From: UBA5448 sp045536965
GTDB taxonomy: Bacteria; Bacillota; Clostridia; Oscillospirales; SIG627
DNA: 64,000 bases
Direction: 5' to 3'
NCBI GenBank assembly: GCA_045536965.1
Contig: JAZSON010000025.1
Location: forward strand, 29,134 to 93,133
Shown here piece by piece: positions 42,449 to 51,462 of this stretch (within the stretch, counting starts at the first letter, position 1; each line of letters begins with the position of its first letter). Position numbers and translations under genes: made by a program. The notes under the pieces were generated by a model. That model did no database searches, had not been told where the DNA came from, and was given only the letters and a program-made list of their open reading frames with translations.

Positions 42449-44344
42449 ATGTGCGGATTTGCAGGCATGATTGATCGTTTCCCTTTGAATGTGTTTGATC
42501 GCGAGGCGCTTGAATGTATGTCAAAATCCATTCGTTTTCGCGGTCCCGATGAAAGCAAGACGGTTTTTAAGGAGCGGTTGGGATTTACCTTCCGCCGTCT
42601 CAGCATCATTGATTTGGAACAAGGTTCTCAACCCTTTGTTCTGGGTGATGGCCGATATATCGGAATTTTTAACGGTGAGATCTATAACTATCGAGATTTG
42701 CGCCGTGAACTCGAGGAGGAGGGGTATACCTTTACCACCAACTCTGAAATCGAAGTGATGATGACTTTATTTGCGCGAGACGGGGTATCTTTTATCAAGG
42801 CTTTGCGCGGTATGTTTGCCTTTGTTTTTTATGATGAGCAGACCCATACCCTGACCGCGGGCAGAGATCCCTTCGGAATCAAGCCGCTGTATTATCATCA
42901 CTCGGATCATAGGTTGGTTTTTTCCAGCGAAACCAAGCCCTTCTTTTTTGACAGTACCCTCGGCGGTTTTCATTTGAGAGAGGATATGCTTCAGCATTAT
43001 CTGACCTTCCAGTATGTGCCCGAGCCGAATACAATGGCACACAACATTGCGGTGCTGCCCGCTGCCCACTATATGACATATTGTCCCGATACCGACCGAG
43101 AACCGACGGTGTCCCGTTACTTCACTCCCGAATTTTTACCCGTAAAGGATCGCAGCTACGAAGAGAAAAAGGCTGCCATCCGCGAAGCCTTGACCGAATC
43201 GGTCAAATATCACCTCATCAGTGATGTTCCCGTGGGAACGTTTTTATCCAGCGGTATCGATTCGGCAATTATTACAGCTCTTGCCAGTAAGCAAAACCCG
43301 GGCATCCGCGCCTTTACGGTGGCATACGATGAAAAGCAGTTTTCCGAGATGGACGATGCTTCCGAAATTGCGCGGCATCTCGATGTGGAACACGTTAAGC
43401 TGATCGCTACGGTAGACGATTTTAAAAATATTTTCGAGCGTGTTGTCTATCTTTTGGACAGTCCCGTAGCAGATCCTTCCACCATGGCGATCTATATGAT
43501 CTGCCAAAAGGCGAGTGAAAACCTGAAGGTGGTGCTTTCGGGAGAGGGTTCGGATGAGTTGTTTGGCGGCTATCGTGTTTATGATGAATCCCGTCATTCT
43601 ACACGCATTGCCAATATGCCCGGTGTGTTCAGAGGGTTTTTGAAACTGCTTGCCGCTGTTTTGCCAAACGGCGTGAAAGGAAAGCAGCTCCTTTATAGGG
43701 GACTCACACCCTTGGAAGATCGATATGTCGGTAACGCCTTTTTATATAAGGAGGGAGAAAAATCTTCTATCCTTCGCACCTTTAATGAAAACCAATCGTT
43801 TAAGGAGATTACGGGGGGGATATATGCCGCCGCTGCTGGCTATTCTCCTTTGCGCAAAATGCAGTATGTGGATATGCATACTTGGTTAAGAGGCGATATT
43901 TTAGTAAAAAGCGACCGCCTTTCAATGGGACATTCTTTAGAGATCCGTGTGCCATTCTTGGATAAAGAGGTCTTTAAGGTCGCTTCTTCCTTGGAGGATA
44001 GCGATAAGCTTTCTCATAAAACGACCAAGTTTATATTAAGGGACACCTTCCGCGATCTTGTTGATCCCGAAACTTTTATGCGTCCTAAAAAAGGCTATCC
44101 CGTTCCCGTAAACAAGTGGCTGAAAGAAGATTTATATCCCTTTGCCAAAGAAATTATTGAAAACTCGACCGCAGATGCGTATATCGTAAAAAAAGAAGCG
44201 TTGCGTATGCTGGAGGAACACAAGAACGGTACGAAAAATCACTACCGTAAGCTTTGGCTTATTTTGGTGTTTATCACATGGTATCGTTTGTATATCAGCG
44301 ATGCCGAAGATACCAAGCAAAGAATTTTAAGCGAAAGGCTGTAA
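42449..44344 (+). CDS. asnB: Asparagine synthase (glutamine-hydrolysing)
   Basis: The 631-residue enzyme has a class II glutaminase half with the N-terminal nucleophile cysteine (MCGFAGM) and DRLSMGHSLEIRVPFLDKEV in the synthase half. The ATP-pyrophosphatase loop is FLSSGIDSAIITAL at about residue 262. It makes asparagine from aspartate, or amidates a related carboxylate. AAAGGAG precedes the ATG. The next genes encode an acyl carrier protein and a glutamine synthetase, unusual company that leaves open a role in a dedicated pathway. Confidence 0.94.
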   Translation: MCGFAGMIDRFPLNVFDREALECMSKSIRFRGPDESKTVFKERLGFTFRRLSIIDLEQGSQPFVLGDGRYIGIFNGEIYNYRDLRRELEEEGYTFTTNSEIEVMMTLFARDGVSFIKALRGMFAFVFYDEQTHTLTAGRDPFGIKPLYYHHSDHRLVFSSETKPFFFDSTLGGFHLREDMLQHYLTFQYVPEPNTMAHNIAVLPAAHYMTYCPDTDREPTVSRYFTPEFLPVKDRSYEEKKAAIREALTESVKYHLISDVPVGTFLSSGIDSAIITALASKQNPGIRAFTVAYDEKQFSEMDDASEIARHLDVEHVKLIATVDDFKNIFERVVYLLDSPVADPSTMAIYMICQKASENLKVVLSGEGSDELFGGYRVYDESRHSTRIANMPGVFRGFLKLLAAVLPNGVKGKQLLYRGLTPLEDRYVGNAFLYKEGEKSSILRTFNENQSFKEITGGIYAAAAGYSPLRKMQYVDMHTWLRGDILVKSDRLSMGHSLEIRVPFLDKEVFKVASSLEDSDKLSHKTTKFILRDTFRDLVDPETFMRPKKGYPVPVNKWLKEDLYPFAKEIIENSTADAYIVKKEALRMLEEHKNGTKNHYRKLWLILVFITWYRLYISDAEDTKQRILSERL

Positions 44345-44359
44345 AGGAGAGAGTGTGCT

Positions 44360-44593
44360 ATGCGTGAACAAATCAAGGTTGCCATTGCAAAGCAACTCAA
44401 TATGCTCCCCGAAAACATTCGGGATGATGCCCTGATTGTTGACGATCTGGGCGCCACATCTCTCGATGCCGTAGAGCTTTTGATGGCTTTGGAGGATCAA
44501 TTCGGGGTTTGTATTCCCGATGAAGATGTGATGGACTTAAAGACTGTTTTGGACATTGAATGGTATATCGAAAATAAACTGGAGAATGAATAG
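44360..44593 (+). CDS. Acyl carrier protein (orphan, between asnB and glnN)
   Basis: The 77-residue acidic protein has the phosphopantetheine serine in DLGATSLDAVELLMALE (about residue 38). It lies 15 bases after asnB and nine bases before glnN, so it is surely co-transcribed with them. It is a second carrier protein, distinct from the one at 16974-17201. No fatty-acid or polyketide synthase is near, so a single-substrate carrier role is more likely than general lipid synthesis. Confidence 0.92.
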   Translation: MREQIKVAIAKQLNMLPENIRDDALIVDDLGATSLDAVELLMALEDQFGVCIPDEDVMDLKTVLDIEWYIENKLENE

Positions 44594-44602
44594 AGGCAGC
44601 GT

Positions 44603-46702
44603 ATGACAGACAATAAAATCAATTTGACAGAATTGTTCGGAGAATCTGTTTTCAGTGACGATGTCATGAAGGCATTGCTTCCCGAAAATATTTACCTTTC
44701 ACTCAAGCATACTACCGATGAGGGACTGCCTCTCGATCCTGCCGTTGCCGATGTTGTGGCAGGGGCTATGAAGGATTGGGCGGTTTCCAAGGGGGCCACC
44801 CATTATACCCATTGGTTTCAGCCGCTTACCGAGATTACGGCTGAAAAGCATGAAGCGTTTTTGGTGCCCGATGATGACGGGCATCCCATTCTTGCTTTTT
44901 CGGGCAAAGAACTGATCAAAGGGGAGCCCGATGCTTCCTCCTTCCCCTCGGGTGGGTTGCGCGCAACTTTTGAAGCGCGCGGTTATACCGCGTGGGACTG
45001 CACATCGCCTGCCTTTATCAAGGATAAGTCGCTGTATATTCCCACTGTTTTCTGCTCTTATACGGGAGAAGCGCTGGATAAGAAGACCCCGCTTCTTCGC
45101 TCTATGGATGCATTGAATACCCAATGTTTGCGTGTGCTGCGTCATTTGGGAGATCATGAAACCAAAAAGGTTATTCCTACCGTTGGCCCTGAGCAGGAGT
45201 ATTTTCTCATCGATCGCGAACTTTACGAAGAACGCCTTGACTTGAAGCTTTGCGGTCGTACCCTATTCGGCTCCAAACCGCCCAAAGGGCAGGAAATGGA
45301 CGATCACTATTACGGGCGTCTGCGTATGCGGATTGCTTCTTTTATGCATGAACTTGACACCGAGCTTTGGAAAATGGGTGTGTATGCCAAGACCAAGCAT
45401 AACGAAGCGGCACCCGCACAGCATGAATTGGCTCCCATTTTTTCGACCGCGAATATTGCCTGTGACCATAACCAGCTTACCATGGAAACTATGCGGCTTA
45501 TCGCCAAAAAGCATGGTCTTGCCTGCCTTTTACACGAAAAGCCTTTTGCCGGCGTCAACGGGTCCGGTAAACATAACAACTGGTCTTTGAGCACCGATAG
45601 CGGAAAAAACCTTTTTAATCCTACGGCAAATCCTGCCGAAAATATCACCTTCCTTTTGATGATCGCCGCTATGATTCGCGGTATTGACGAATATCAGGGA
45701 CTGATTCGTTATTCCTGTGCTTGTTCGGGTAACGATGTGCGTCTCGGCGGAGACGAAGCGCCGCCCGTGGTTATCTCCATTTTCTTGGGTGGCGATTTAT
45801 ATGAAATCTTGGATGATATTGAAAACAAGACACCCGCGCATGAAAGAAAAAAGACACGCATGAATATGGGTGTAGCTTCTTTGCCTGATTTCGCGCAGGA
45901 TACGACCGACCGAAACCGCACCTCTCCTTGCGCTTATACCGGTAACAAAATTGAATTTCGTATGTGCGGCTCGTCCCAATCCATTGCCCGTCCCTGTTTT
46001 ATCATCAATACTGTGATGGCTGAGCAGATGAAGTGTATTGCCGACCGTCTCGATCAGGTGAGCGGGGACAAAAACGAAGCGGTGATGGATATCGTCCGCG
46101 AGATCATCCATGACCACAAGCGCATTTTGTTCAATGGAAATAACTATGCCGAAAGCTGGCGGATTGAATCTGAAAAGCGCGGTCTGCTGCAAATTAAAAA
46201 TACCATCGATGCGATTCCTTATTGTGTAGAGGAAAAGGCGCTGAAGCTTTTTGAAACACATGGCGTTCTTTCCCGCGCCGAATGTTTTGCCCGCTATGAA
46301 ACCATGTACGATCTGTATGCTAAGGGCATCAACATCGAAAGTCTTGTAATGATTGAAATGGCCGGTCGTCAGATCATTCCCGCCGTTATGGATTATTGCG
46401 GTAAGCTGGCTGCAAACGGCAATCAGATTAAATCGCTTGGCGGTGATGCTTCCAATCATTTGGATATGCTCAATGCCATTACTCCCCTCATCAAGGAAGC
46501 GAGAGTCAATTTGGCTATGTTGGAAAACAACCGCAATGAGGTTTTGGCTATCGAGGATGTCAGAGAGAGAGCGACTGCTTTCCGCGACCGTATCATTCCT
46601 GTCATGACGACTTTGCGCGCCGCTTGCGATTCGCTTGAGCTCATTATCCCCGATGAAGCATGGCCGATTCCGACCTATTATGAATTGATGTATCGCGTTT
46701 AA
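44603..46702 (+). CDS. glnN: Glutamine synthetase, type III
   Basis: The 699-residue length and sequence fit the GSIII class found in Bacteroidota and Clostridia. It combines glutamate, ammonia and ATP. Visible class motifs include the N-terminal FPSGGLRATFEARGYTAWD, the metal and ammonia site VGPEQEYFLID, and the catalytic block KPFAGVNGSGKHNNWSL. Its nitrogen product can feed the adjacent glutamine-dependent asnB. Confidence 0.95.
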   Translation: MTDNKINLTELFGESVFSDDVMKALLPENIYLSLKHTTDEGLPLDPAVADVVAGAMKDWAVSKGATHYTHWFQPLTEITAEKHEAFLVPDDDGHPILAFSGKELIKGEPDASSFPSGGLRATFEARGYTAWDCTSPAFIKDKSLYIPTVFCSYTGEALDKKTPLLRSMDALNTQCLRVLRHLGDHETKKVIPTVGPEQEYFLIDRELYEERLDLKLCGRTLFGSKPPKGQEMDDHYYGRLRMRIASFMHELDTELWKMGVYAKTKHNEAAPAQHELAPIFSTANIACDHNQLTMETMRLIAKKHGLACLLHEKPFAGVNGSGKHNNWSLSTDSGKNLFNPTANPAENITFLLMIAAMIRGIDEYQGLIRYSCACSGNDVRLGGDEAPPVVISIFLGGDLYEILDDIENKTPAHERKKTRMNMGVASLPDFAQDTTDRNRTSPCAYTGNKIEFRMCGSSQSIARPCFIINTVMAEQMKCIADRLDQVSGDKNEAVMDIVREIIHDHKRILFNGNNYAESWRIESEKRGLLQIKNTIDAIPYCVEEKALKLFETHGVLSRAECFARYETMYDLYAKGINIESLVMIEMAGRQIIPAVMDYCGKLAANGNQIKSLGGDASNHLDMLNAITPLIKEARVNLAMLENNRNEVLAIEDVRERATAFRDRIIPVMTTLRAACDSLELIIPDEAWPIPTYYELMYRV

Positions 46703-46715
46703 GAAAGGGATTTAT

Positions 46716-47891
46716 ATGAAAAACTTTCAGTATTACGCCCCCACCCGCGTTTTCTTCGGACGTGGTGAGTATCTCCGTGTCGGAGATATTTTAAAGGAAT
46801 ACGGATTTAAAAAGATCATGTTGCATTACGGCGGCAACAGTGCGAAAAAATCAGGTCTTTTGGACGATGTGCAAGCATCGCTTGAAAACAGCGGTGTGGA
46901 GTGTGTTCTTTTCGGCGGCGCTCAACCCAATCCCGTTCTATCGCTCGTTTACGAGGGGATTGAGATTTGCCGAAAAGAAAAGGTTGAGCTTGTTTTGGCT
47001 GTTGGCGGCGGAAGCGTTATAGACTCATCCAAGGCCATTGCGGCAGGTACGCTTGCCGACTGTGATCCGTGGCTTTTCTTCCTCAAGGAACGTACTCCCA
47101 AGGCTGCGTTGCCCGTAGCGACCATTCTGACTTTGGCGGCATCAGGCAGCGAAACCAGTTCTTCGGCTGTTATCACCAATATGGAAACGGGACTCAAGCG
47201 TGGGTACAACACCGATTTTCACCGTCCCCTCTTTTCTATTCTCTCTCCCGAACTAACCTTTTCTTTGCCGCCCTATCAGACCGCTTGCGGCATCGTGGAT
47301 ATCATGATGCATACATTGGAGCGCTACATGACAAAAGACGATCGGTTTGAACCGACCGATTCGATTGCCGAGGCAATATTAAAGAGTGTCGTATCGGCGG
47401 GCCGTAAAGCCATGCAAACCCCCGATGATTATGAAGCGAGAGCCACTTTGATGTGGGCAGGCAGCTTGTCTCATATTGATTTGACGGGTGTCGGACGTGA
47501 TTATTTCATGTTCTCCCATCAGCTTGAGCACGAGATCAGCGGTATGTTCCCCGAGGTTGCGCATGGCGCGGGTCTTGCTGTTGTGTTTCCTGCTTGGTGC
47601 CGCTATGTCTATAAGAAAAACATTCCCGCGTTTTGCCGCTTTGCCGAAAATGTATGGGGCATTGAGCAGGATTCCCAAAATCCCGAAAAAACCGCGCTTG
47701 CGGGTATCGATGCAACCGCTGCTTTCTTCAAGGAGATCGGTATGCCCTCCACCTTAACTGAACTTGGTATCACTGAGGATGCCATTGAGGAGATGGCGGA
47801 GAAATGTACCCATTACGGTAAAAGAGTGCTGGATGCTTTGGTCGCTTGTGAGAAGAAAGAGATCATGGACATCTATCGGCTCTGCCTTTGA
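46716..47891 (+). CDS. Iron-containing alcohol dehydrogenase
   Basis: The 391-residue protein has the family's NAD(P)-binding GGGSVIDSSKAIA (about residue 95) and metal-binding residues in CGIVDIMMHTLERY, FSHQLEHEIS and VAHGAGLAVVFP. It most resembles the butanol dehydrogenase group, which reduces aldehydes with NADPH. It is last in the secA-to-adh gene run and is followed by a strong terminator. A link to the carrier protein three genes upstream is possible but not shown. Confidence 0.93.
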   Translation: MKNFQYYAPTRVFFGRGEYLRVGDILKEYGFKKIMLHYGGNSAKKSGLLDDVQASLENSGVECVLFGGAQPNPVLSLVYEGIEICRKEKVELVLAVGGGSVIDSSKAIAAGTLADCDPWLFFLKERTPKAALPVATILTLAASGSETSSSAVITNMETGLKRGYNTDFHRPLFSILSPELTFSLPPYQTACGIVDIMMHTLERYMTKDDRFEPTDSIAEAILKSVVSAGRKAMQTPDDYEARATLMWAGSLSHIDLTGVGRDYFMFSHQLEHEISGMFPEVAHGAGLAVVFPAWCRYVYKKNIPAFCRFAENVWGIEQDSQNPEKTALAGIDATAAFFKEIGMPSTLTELGITEDAIEEMAEKCTHYGKRVLDALVACEKKEIMDIYRLCL

Positions 47892-47903
47892 TGCGTAGAA
47901 AAC

Positions 47904-47940
47904 AAAAACCTGACTTTCGAAATGAAAGTCAGGTTTTTTC
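47904..47940. terminator. Bidirectional terminator between adh and psd
   Basis: ACCTGACTTTC and GAAAGTCAGGT form an 11-base-pair stem followed by TTTTTTC; the mirrored A-run (CAAAAA) serves psd. Confidence 0.88.
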
Positions 47941-47955
47941 ATTTTAAGTTGTGCA

Positions 47956-48897
47956 TCACTGATTTTCGGCGTTGTAGCTGCAACCGATGGCTTCGCCTTG
48001 GCGGACGATGGTTTCGATGCCGAGGGATGAATACTGCAGAATGTCATCATGCAAAATGACGCGGTCGCGCTGGAAAAGAAGAACCACGGTTGAACCACCG
48101 AATTCAAACCAACCCTTTTCCTCGCCCTTTTTAAAGGTGCCTCCGTTGGGTCTGTTTTGAATGATACGACCTACCATCATGGCGCCGACATCTACCTCTG
48201 TGACAAGACCGAACCGCTCGGTTTCCATGGTGCAGACTTGGCGGTAATTGGTGGCGTGTACTTTATTGGGGGCGTAATGGGTGTTGACTGTGTTCCAGTG
48301 GCCTTTGATGTCGCGCACCTTGGATTGAGTTCCCTCGTCTATATAACAAAAACGGTGGTAATCGGTGGGGGCGAGGCGGAAGACCATGCAGATGCCGTCG
48401 ATATATTCGCTGGCAACCTGCTCATCGCGCAGAAGCTCTCCCAAGGTATATTTAATACTTTTTACAGAAAAAACCATGCCATCACGAATGGGATAGGCGA
48501 TGCATTTGCTGTCGGCGGGGGAGATGAGAACACCCGGTGTCATATCGATTTGTCTTGCGCCGTCCTTGAGTTTACGGGTGAAAAAGTCATTGAAATTGCG
48601 GTAATCCTCAATGGGACGGAGGGCCTCATCCATGTTGATATTGTAGCGCTTGACGAATTTTTTGATTTTGGGTTTTGAAAAGCGGGTGAATTCCTTGGCG
48701 GTACAAAGACGGGTGAAGAATCGGCGTTTTAAAAGAGTATAGCCGATGGCTTTTCCGATTTTGGTGCGATATACGAATTTCATGGAACCTTCACCGCAAA
48801 TGGTCTCTTTCATGAGGGAGCCGCTTTTGCGGTCATAAATGAGATTCGGTTCGCGTTTTTTCTTAGACTCGCCTTTTCTGGTTCTGAATTTTGGCAT
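47956..48897 (-). CDS. psd: Phosphatidylserine decarboxylase
   Basis: The 313-residue proenzyme makes phosphatidylethanolamine. The self-cleavage and pyruvoyl site is the serine of FEFGGSTVVLLFQRD (about residue 277). The active-site histidines are in RLAPTDYHRFCY and VNTHYAPN. A Lys/Arg-rich N-terminal extension of about 38 residues precedes the catalytic part, and later methionines at residues 29 and 39 are alternative starts. It lies 17 bases after gpmI and is probably read from that promoter. Confidence 0.93.
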   Translation of the reverse strand: MPKFRTRKGESKKKREPNLIYDRKSGSLMKETICGEGSMKFVYRTKIGKAIGYTLLKRRFFTRLCTAKEFTRFSKPKIKKFVKRYNINMDEALRPIEDYRNFNDFFTRKLKDGARQIDMTPGVLISPADSKCIAYPIRDGMVFSVKSIKYTLGELLRDEQVASEYIDGICMVFRLAPTDYHRFCYIDEGTQSKVRDIKGHWNTVNTHYAPNKVHATNYRQVCTMETERFGLVTEVDVGAMMVGRIIQNRPNGGTFKKGEEKGWFEFGGSTVVLLFQRDRVILHDDILQYSSLGIETIVRQGEAIGCSYNAENQ

Positions 48898-48914
48898 AAG
48901 ACGTTCTCTTTCGA

Positions 48915-50543
48915 TTATTTTACTTCGATCATGCTCTCATCCCACATGGAAGGGGCTTGATAGCCGAGAAGATTTACAACGGTGGCGGCGTGGTTGGAAA
49001 GGCCGAAGTCTCCGTTTTTCACTGCATAACTACCGTTGTATTTGCGGTCATAGACAATGAAAGGAACTTTGTTGAGGGTATGGGAGGTCTTGGCTTTGTC
49101 AAAGCGAACCGCTTTGGTCTTCTTATCGGTTTCGTACATTTCATCTGCGTTGCCATGGTCGGCGGTGATAAGAGCGACACCCTCCATTTCGTCAATGACG
49201 GGAAGGATGCGCGCCAAACACAAATCGAGCGCTTCCATGGAAACAACGGTGGCTTCAAAGTTGCCTGTATGGCCGACCATATCTCCGTTGGGGAAGTTGA
49301 CGCGGATATAGCGGTATTTTCCGGAACGGATGGCTTCGATCAATTTGTCGGTGATTTCGGCGCATTTCATCCAGGGGCGTTGTTCAAAGGGAACGACATC
49401 GGAGAGAACTTCTTCGTACACTTCGGTTTCTTCAGAGAATTTGCCCGAACGGTTTCCGTTCCAAAAATAAGTAACGTGTCCGTATTTCTGGGTTTCGGAG
49501 AGGGCGTATTGAGGAATGTTCATCTCGGCGAGATACTGGCCTAAGGTATTGGTGATTTCGGGGGGAGAAACGAGGTAACGAGAGGGGATCTTCAAATCAC
49601 CGTCATATTGAAGCATGCCTGCATAAAGTACCTGCGGACGGTTGCCGCGATCAAATGCGGTGAAGTCTTCATCTTCAAATGCGCGAGAGATTTCAATGGC
49701 GCGATCGCCGCGGAAGTTGAAGAAGATAACGCTGTCGCCCGACATGATTTTGCCGACTGGGTTGCCGCTCATGTCAGCGATGACAAAGCCGGGGAGATCC
49801 TGATCGATGTAGTTTGTTTCGTTTCTGTAAGTTTCGATGGCTTCGGTGGCCGATGCAAAGGTGCGGCCTTCACCGAACACATGAATTTTCCATCCCTTTT
49901 CAACCATGGCCCAGTTGGCTTCATAGCGATCCATCGTGATCTGCATTCTGCCGCCGCCCGAAGCAATACAAACATCAAAGTTTTCGTCACGCAGCTCGGC
50001 CAAAAATGCCTCAAAGGGAGTGACGTAATCGAGAGCCGAACGCTCGCCGACATCTCTGCCGTCCAGCAAAATGTGGACACGAACTTTGGCTACTTTCTCT
50101 TCTTTGGCGCGGACGATCATGGCTTTAAGATGGGCGATGTTGGAGTGAACATTGCCATCGGAAAAAAGGCCGAGAAAATGGAGAGTTTTGTCCGAACCTA
50201 CGCAGTTGCCTGTAAGGGTTTTCCAAGTGTCGGAAGCAAACATTTTGCCATTTTCAATGGAAGCCGAAACAAGTTTGGCGCCTTGCGCAAACACTTGGCC
50301 TGCGCCGAGTGCATTGTGACCGACTTCCGAGTTGCCCATATCGTCATCCGAGGGGAGACCGACGGCCTCGCCGTGCGCTTTAATGGGAAGCAAGGGGAAT
50401 TCTTTAAACAGTTTATCCAGGGTGGGGGTGCGGGCAGACAAAACAGCATTGGCTTCATTTTGTTTTCCCAGACCGACACCGTCCATAACAATTGTGACAA
50501 CGGGACCTTTGATCCCGATGGGATTTTGGAGGGGATTGAGCAT
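48915..50543 (-). CDS. gpmI: 2,3-bisphosphoglycerate-independent phosphoglycerate mutase
   Basis: The 542-residue glycolytic enzyme interconverts 3- and 2-phosphoglycerate. The alkaline-phosphatase-fold metal motif is VTIVMDGVGLG, the catalytic serine is in DDDMGNSEVGHNALGAG, and the C-terminal metal ligands are in LITADHGNADEM. It is somewhat longer than the usual 510 residues. The start at 50543 follows AAAGGAAA; the longer frame overlaps the promoter. Confidence 0.96.
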   Translation of the reverse strand: MLNPLQNPIGIKGPVVTIVMDGVGLGKQNEANAVLSARTPTLDKLFKEFPLLPIKAHGEAVGLPSDDDMGNSEVGHNALGAGQVFAQGAKLVSASIENGKMFASDTWKTLTGNCVGSDKTLHFLGLFSDGNVHSNIAHLKAMIVRAKEEKVAKVRVHILLDGRDVGERSALDYVTPFEAFLAELRDENFDVCIASGGGRMQITMDRYEANWAMVEKGWKIHVFGEGRTFASATEAIETYRNETNYIDQDLPGFVIADMSGNPVGKIMSGDSVIFFNFRGDRAIEISRAFEDEDFTAFDRGNRPQVLYAGMLQYDGDLKIPSRYLVSPPEITNTLGQYLAEMNIPQYALSETQKYGHVTYFWNGNRSGKFSEETEVYEEVLSDVVPFEQRPWMKCAEITDKLIEAIRSGKYRYIRVNFPNGDMVGHTGNFEATVVSMEALDLCLARILPVIDEMEGVALITADHGNADEMYETDKKTKAVRFDKAKTSHTLNKVPFIVYDRKYNGSYAVKNGDFGLSNHAATVVNLLGYQAPSMWDESMIEVK

Positions 50544-50583
50544 AATACATTTCCTTTCCGTATCTTTAATTTTTAACCAACTT

Positions 50584-50612
50584 ATTATAATGGATTGTAA
50601 CCTCTTTGTCAA
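50584..50612 (-). promoter_or_regulatory. Sigma-A promoter of gpmI-psd
   Basis: On the minus strand TTGACA (50612-50607) and TATAAT (50589-50584) are 17 bases apart, a perfect consensus. Confidence 0.88.
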
Positions 50613-50686
50613 GCATTTGCCGCGGGGGAAAATAGGTGTATTGTTTCGGAACGGAAAATAAAATCGCTTAAATCGGAAGATTCATC

Positions 50687-50715
50687 TTGACAGTGTTTAT
50701 AATTTATGGTAAAAT
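50687..50715 (+). promoter_or_regulatory. Sigma-A promoter of tRNA-Ala
   Basis: TTGACA at 50687 and TAAAAT at 50710 are 17 bases apart, about 18 bases before the tRNA. Confidence 0.8.
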
Positions 50716-50733
50716 ACTCGTCGCGAACGATGT

Positions 50734-50809
50734 GGGGGTGTAGCTCAGCTGGGAGAGCGTTCGGTTCGCATCCGAGAGGTCGAGAGTTCGAATCTCTTCA
50801 TCTCCACCA
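50734..50809 (+). tRNA. tRNA-Ala (anticodon CGC)
   Basis: Acceptor GGGGGTG pairs with CATCTCC, giving the G3-U70 pair that identifies alanine tRNAs. The anticodon stem TTCGG/CCGAG encloses TTCGCAT, the T loop is TTCGAAT, and CCA is encoded. It is a stand-alone gene with its own promoter and terminator. Confidence 0.95.
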
Positions 50810-50842
50810 AAAATCGACAGGTTTTGACCTGTCGATTTTTTA
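50810..50842 (+). terminator. Terminator of tRNA-Ala
   Basis: AAATCGACAGG pairs with CCTGTCGATTT and is followed by TTT. Confidence 0.88.
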
Positions 50843-50845
50843 TCC

Positions 50846-51029
50846 ATTGCGAAAGCAAGGGTATATCATCAACGATAGCGTTGCTGTCGTTGTATCTCAT
50901 CAGTCCGTCAGGACTGTATATCATCACACCTTTAGTGTGTATAAAAACGCTTTCGCAATGATGATATACAACACTACGTGTTGGTGATATACAATGCTCC
51001 GCATTGATGATATACACGGCTTCGCCGTG
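50846..51029. repeat. Array of small hairpins separated by a GATGATATAC-type spacer, in two mirrored halves
   Basis: The element begins with ATTGCGAAAGC, which recurs inverted (GCTTTCGCAAT) at 50949-50959. In the left half, the spacer GTATATCATC (or GTATCTCATC) at 50861, 50892 and 50916 alternates with hairpins at 50871-50891, 50902-50915 and 50926-50940. In the right half the spacer appears inverted (GATGATATAC and close variants) before hairpins AACAC-TAC-GTGTT, AATGC-TCC-GCATT and ACGGC-TTC-GCCGT. Stem sequences differ from unit to unit while pairing is kept. It resembles a non-autonomous palindromic repeat; no coding function is evident. Confidence 0.75.
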
Positions 51030-51222
51030 ATTTTGCAAGAGTTTAGATTTATACGCATATTTGCCGTTTCTTTTCGCGATGCTTGGAGTGCAAATCGTTC
51101 TCCTTCGTTTATACCGCTGACGACGGATTTATTCGTTGCCTTTTCCAAAATTTCACGGTCTGTCAGGGGAGAGCTGCGCTCTTGGTATTGAGTTGATGTT
51201 GCATCTTGTGCGTTTGAACTGC
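51030..51222 (-). pseudogene. Remnant reading frame of a probable mobile-element gene
   Basis: On the minus strand an open frame of about 60 codons includes SSPLTDREILEKATNK and runs without a clear start codon from the end of the 79-residue gene into the hairpin array. Its DREIL segment recalls large accessory proteins of phages and conjugative elements, but this is a weak likeness. It looks truncated by the repeat array. Confidence 0.3.
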
Positions 51223-51462
51223 CTATTCCTCGTCTTCCTTGTCCTCTTCCGGCCTCGGTCTTCTCGAAGATATTTTCGAGGACATTTCGTAAAGCTCTTC
51301 CGGCGTAGCTTTTGTATGATCCAGCATATAATCCAGCATCTCCAGCAAGTCGTCCGGGTGCCACAGTTGTGCCAACATGACTAATGTCTGCAGTTCGCTG
51401 CATCCGAACAGTTTGAGTCCATGTATTAAGTCCTTTTGCGCTTGTGTCAGTGAGTATTCCAT
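51223..51462 (-). CDS. Small helical acidic protein, possibly from a mobile element
   Basis: The 79-residue protein starts at an ATG behind AAAGGA. It is helical, begins MEYSLTQAQKDLIHGLKLFG and ends in a charged Arg/Glu/Asp tail. Short proteins with this Leu-Thr-x2-Gln pattern are common in clostridial integrative elements as I recall them, but no function is known. The adjacent remnant frame and hairpin array support a mobile-element origin. Confidence 0.6.
   Translation of the reverse strand: MEYSLTQAQKDLIHGLKLFGCSELQTLVMLAQLWHPDDLLEMLDYMLDHTKATPEELYEMSSKISSRRPRPEEDKEDEE

Noticed and set aside
50761..50776. Reading the tRNA at 50734 as tRNA-Arg (TCG anticodon)
   Set aside because: Placing TCG at the anticodon breaks the five-base stem TTCGG/CCGAG, and the G3-U70 acceptor pair marks alanine.
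50846..51029. CRISPR array
   Set aside because: The conserved unit is only about ten bases, the intervening sequences are self-complementary hairpins, orientation flips in the middle and no cas gene is near.
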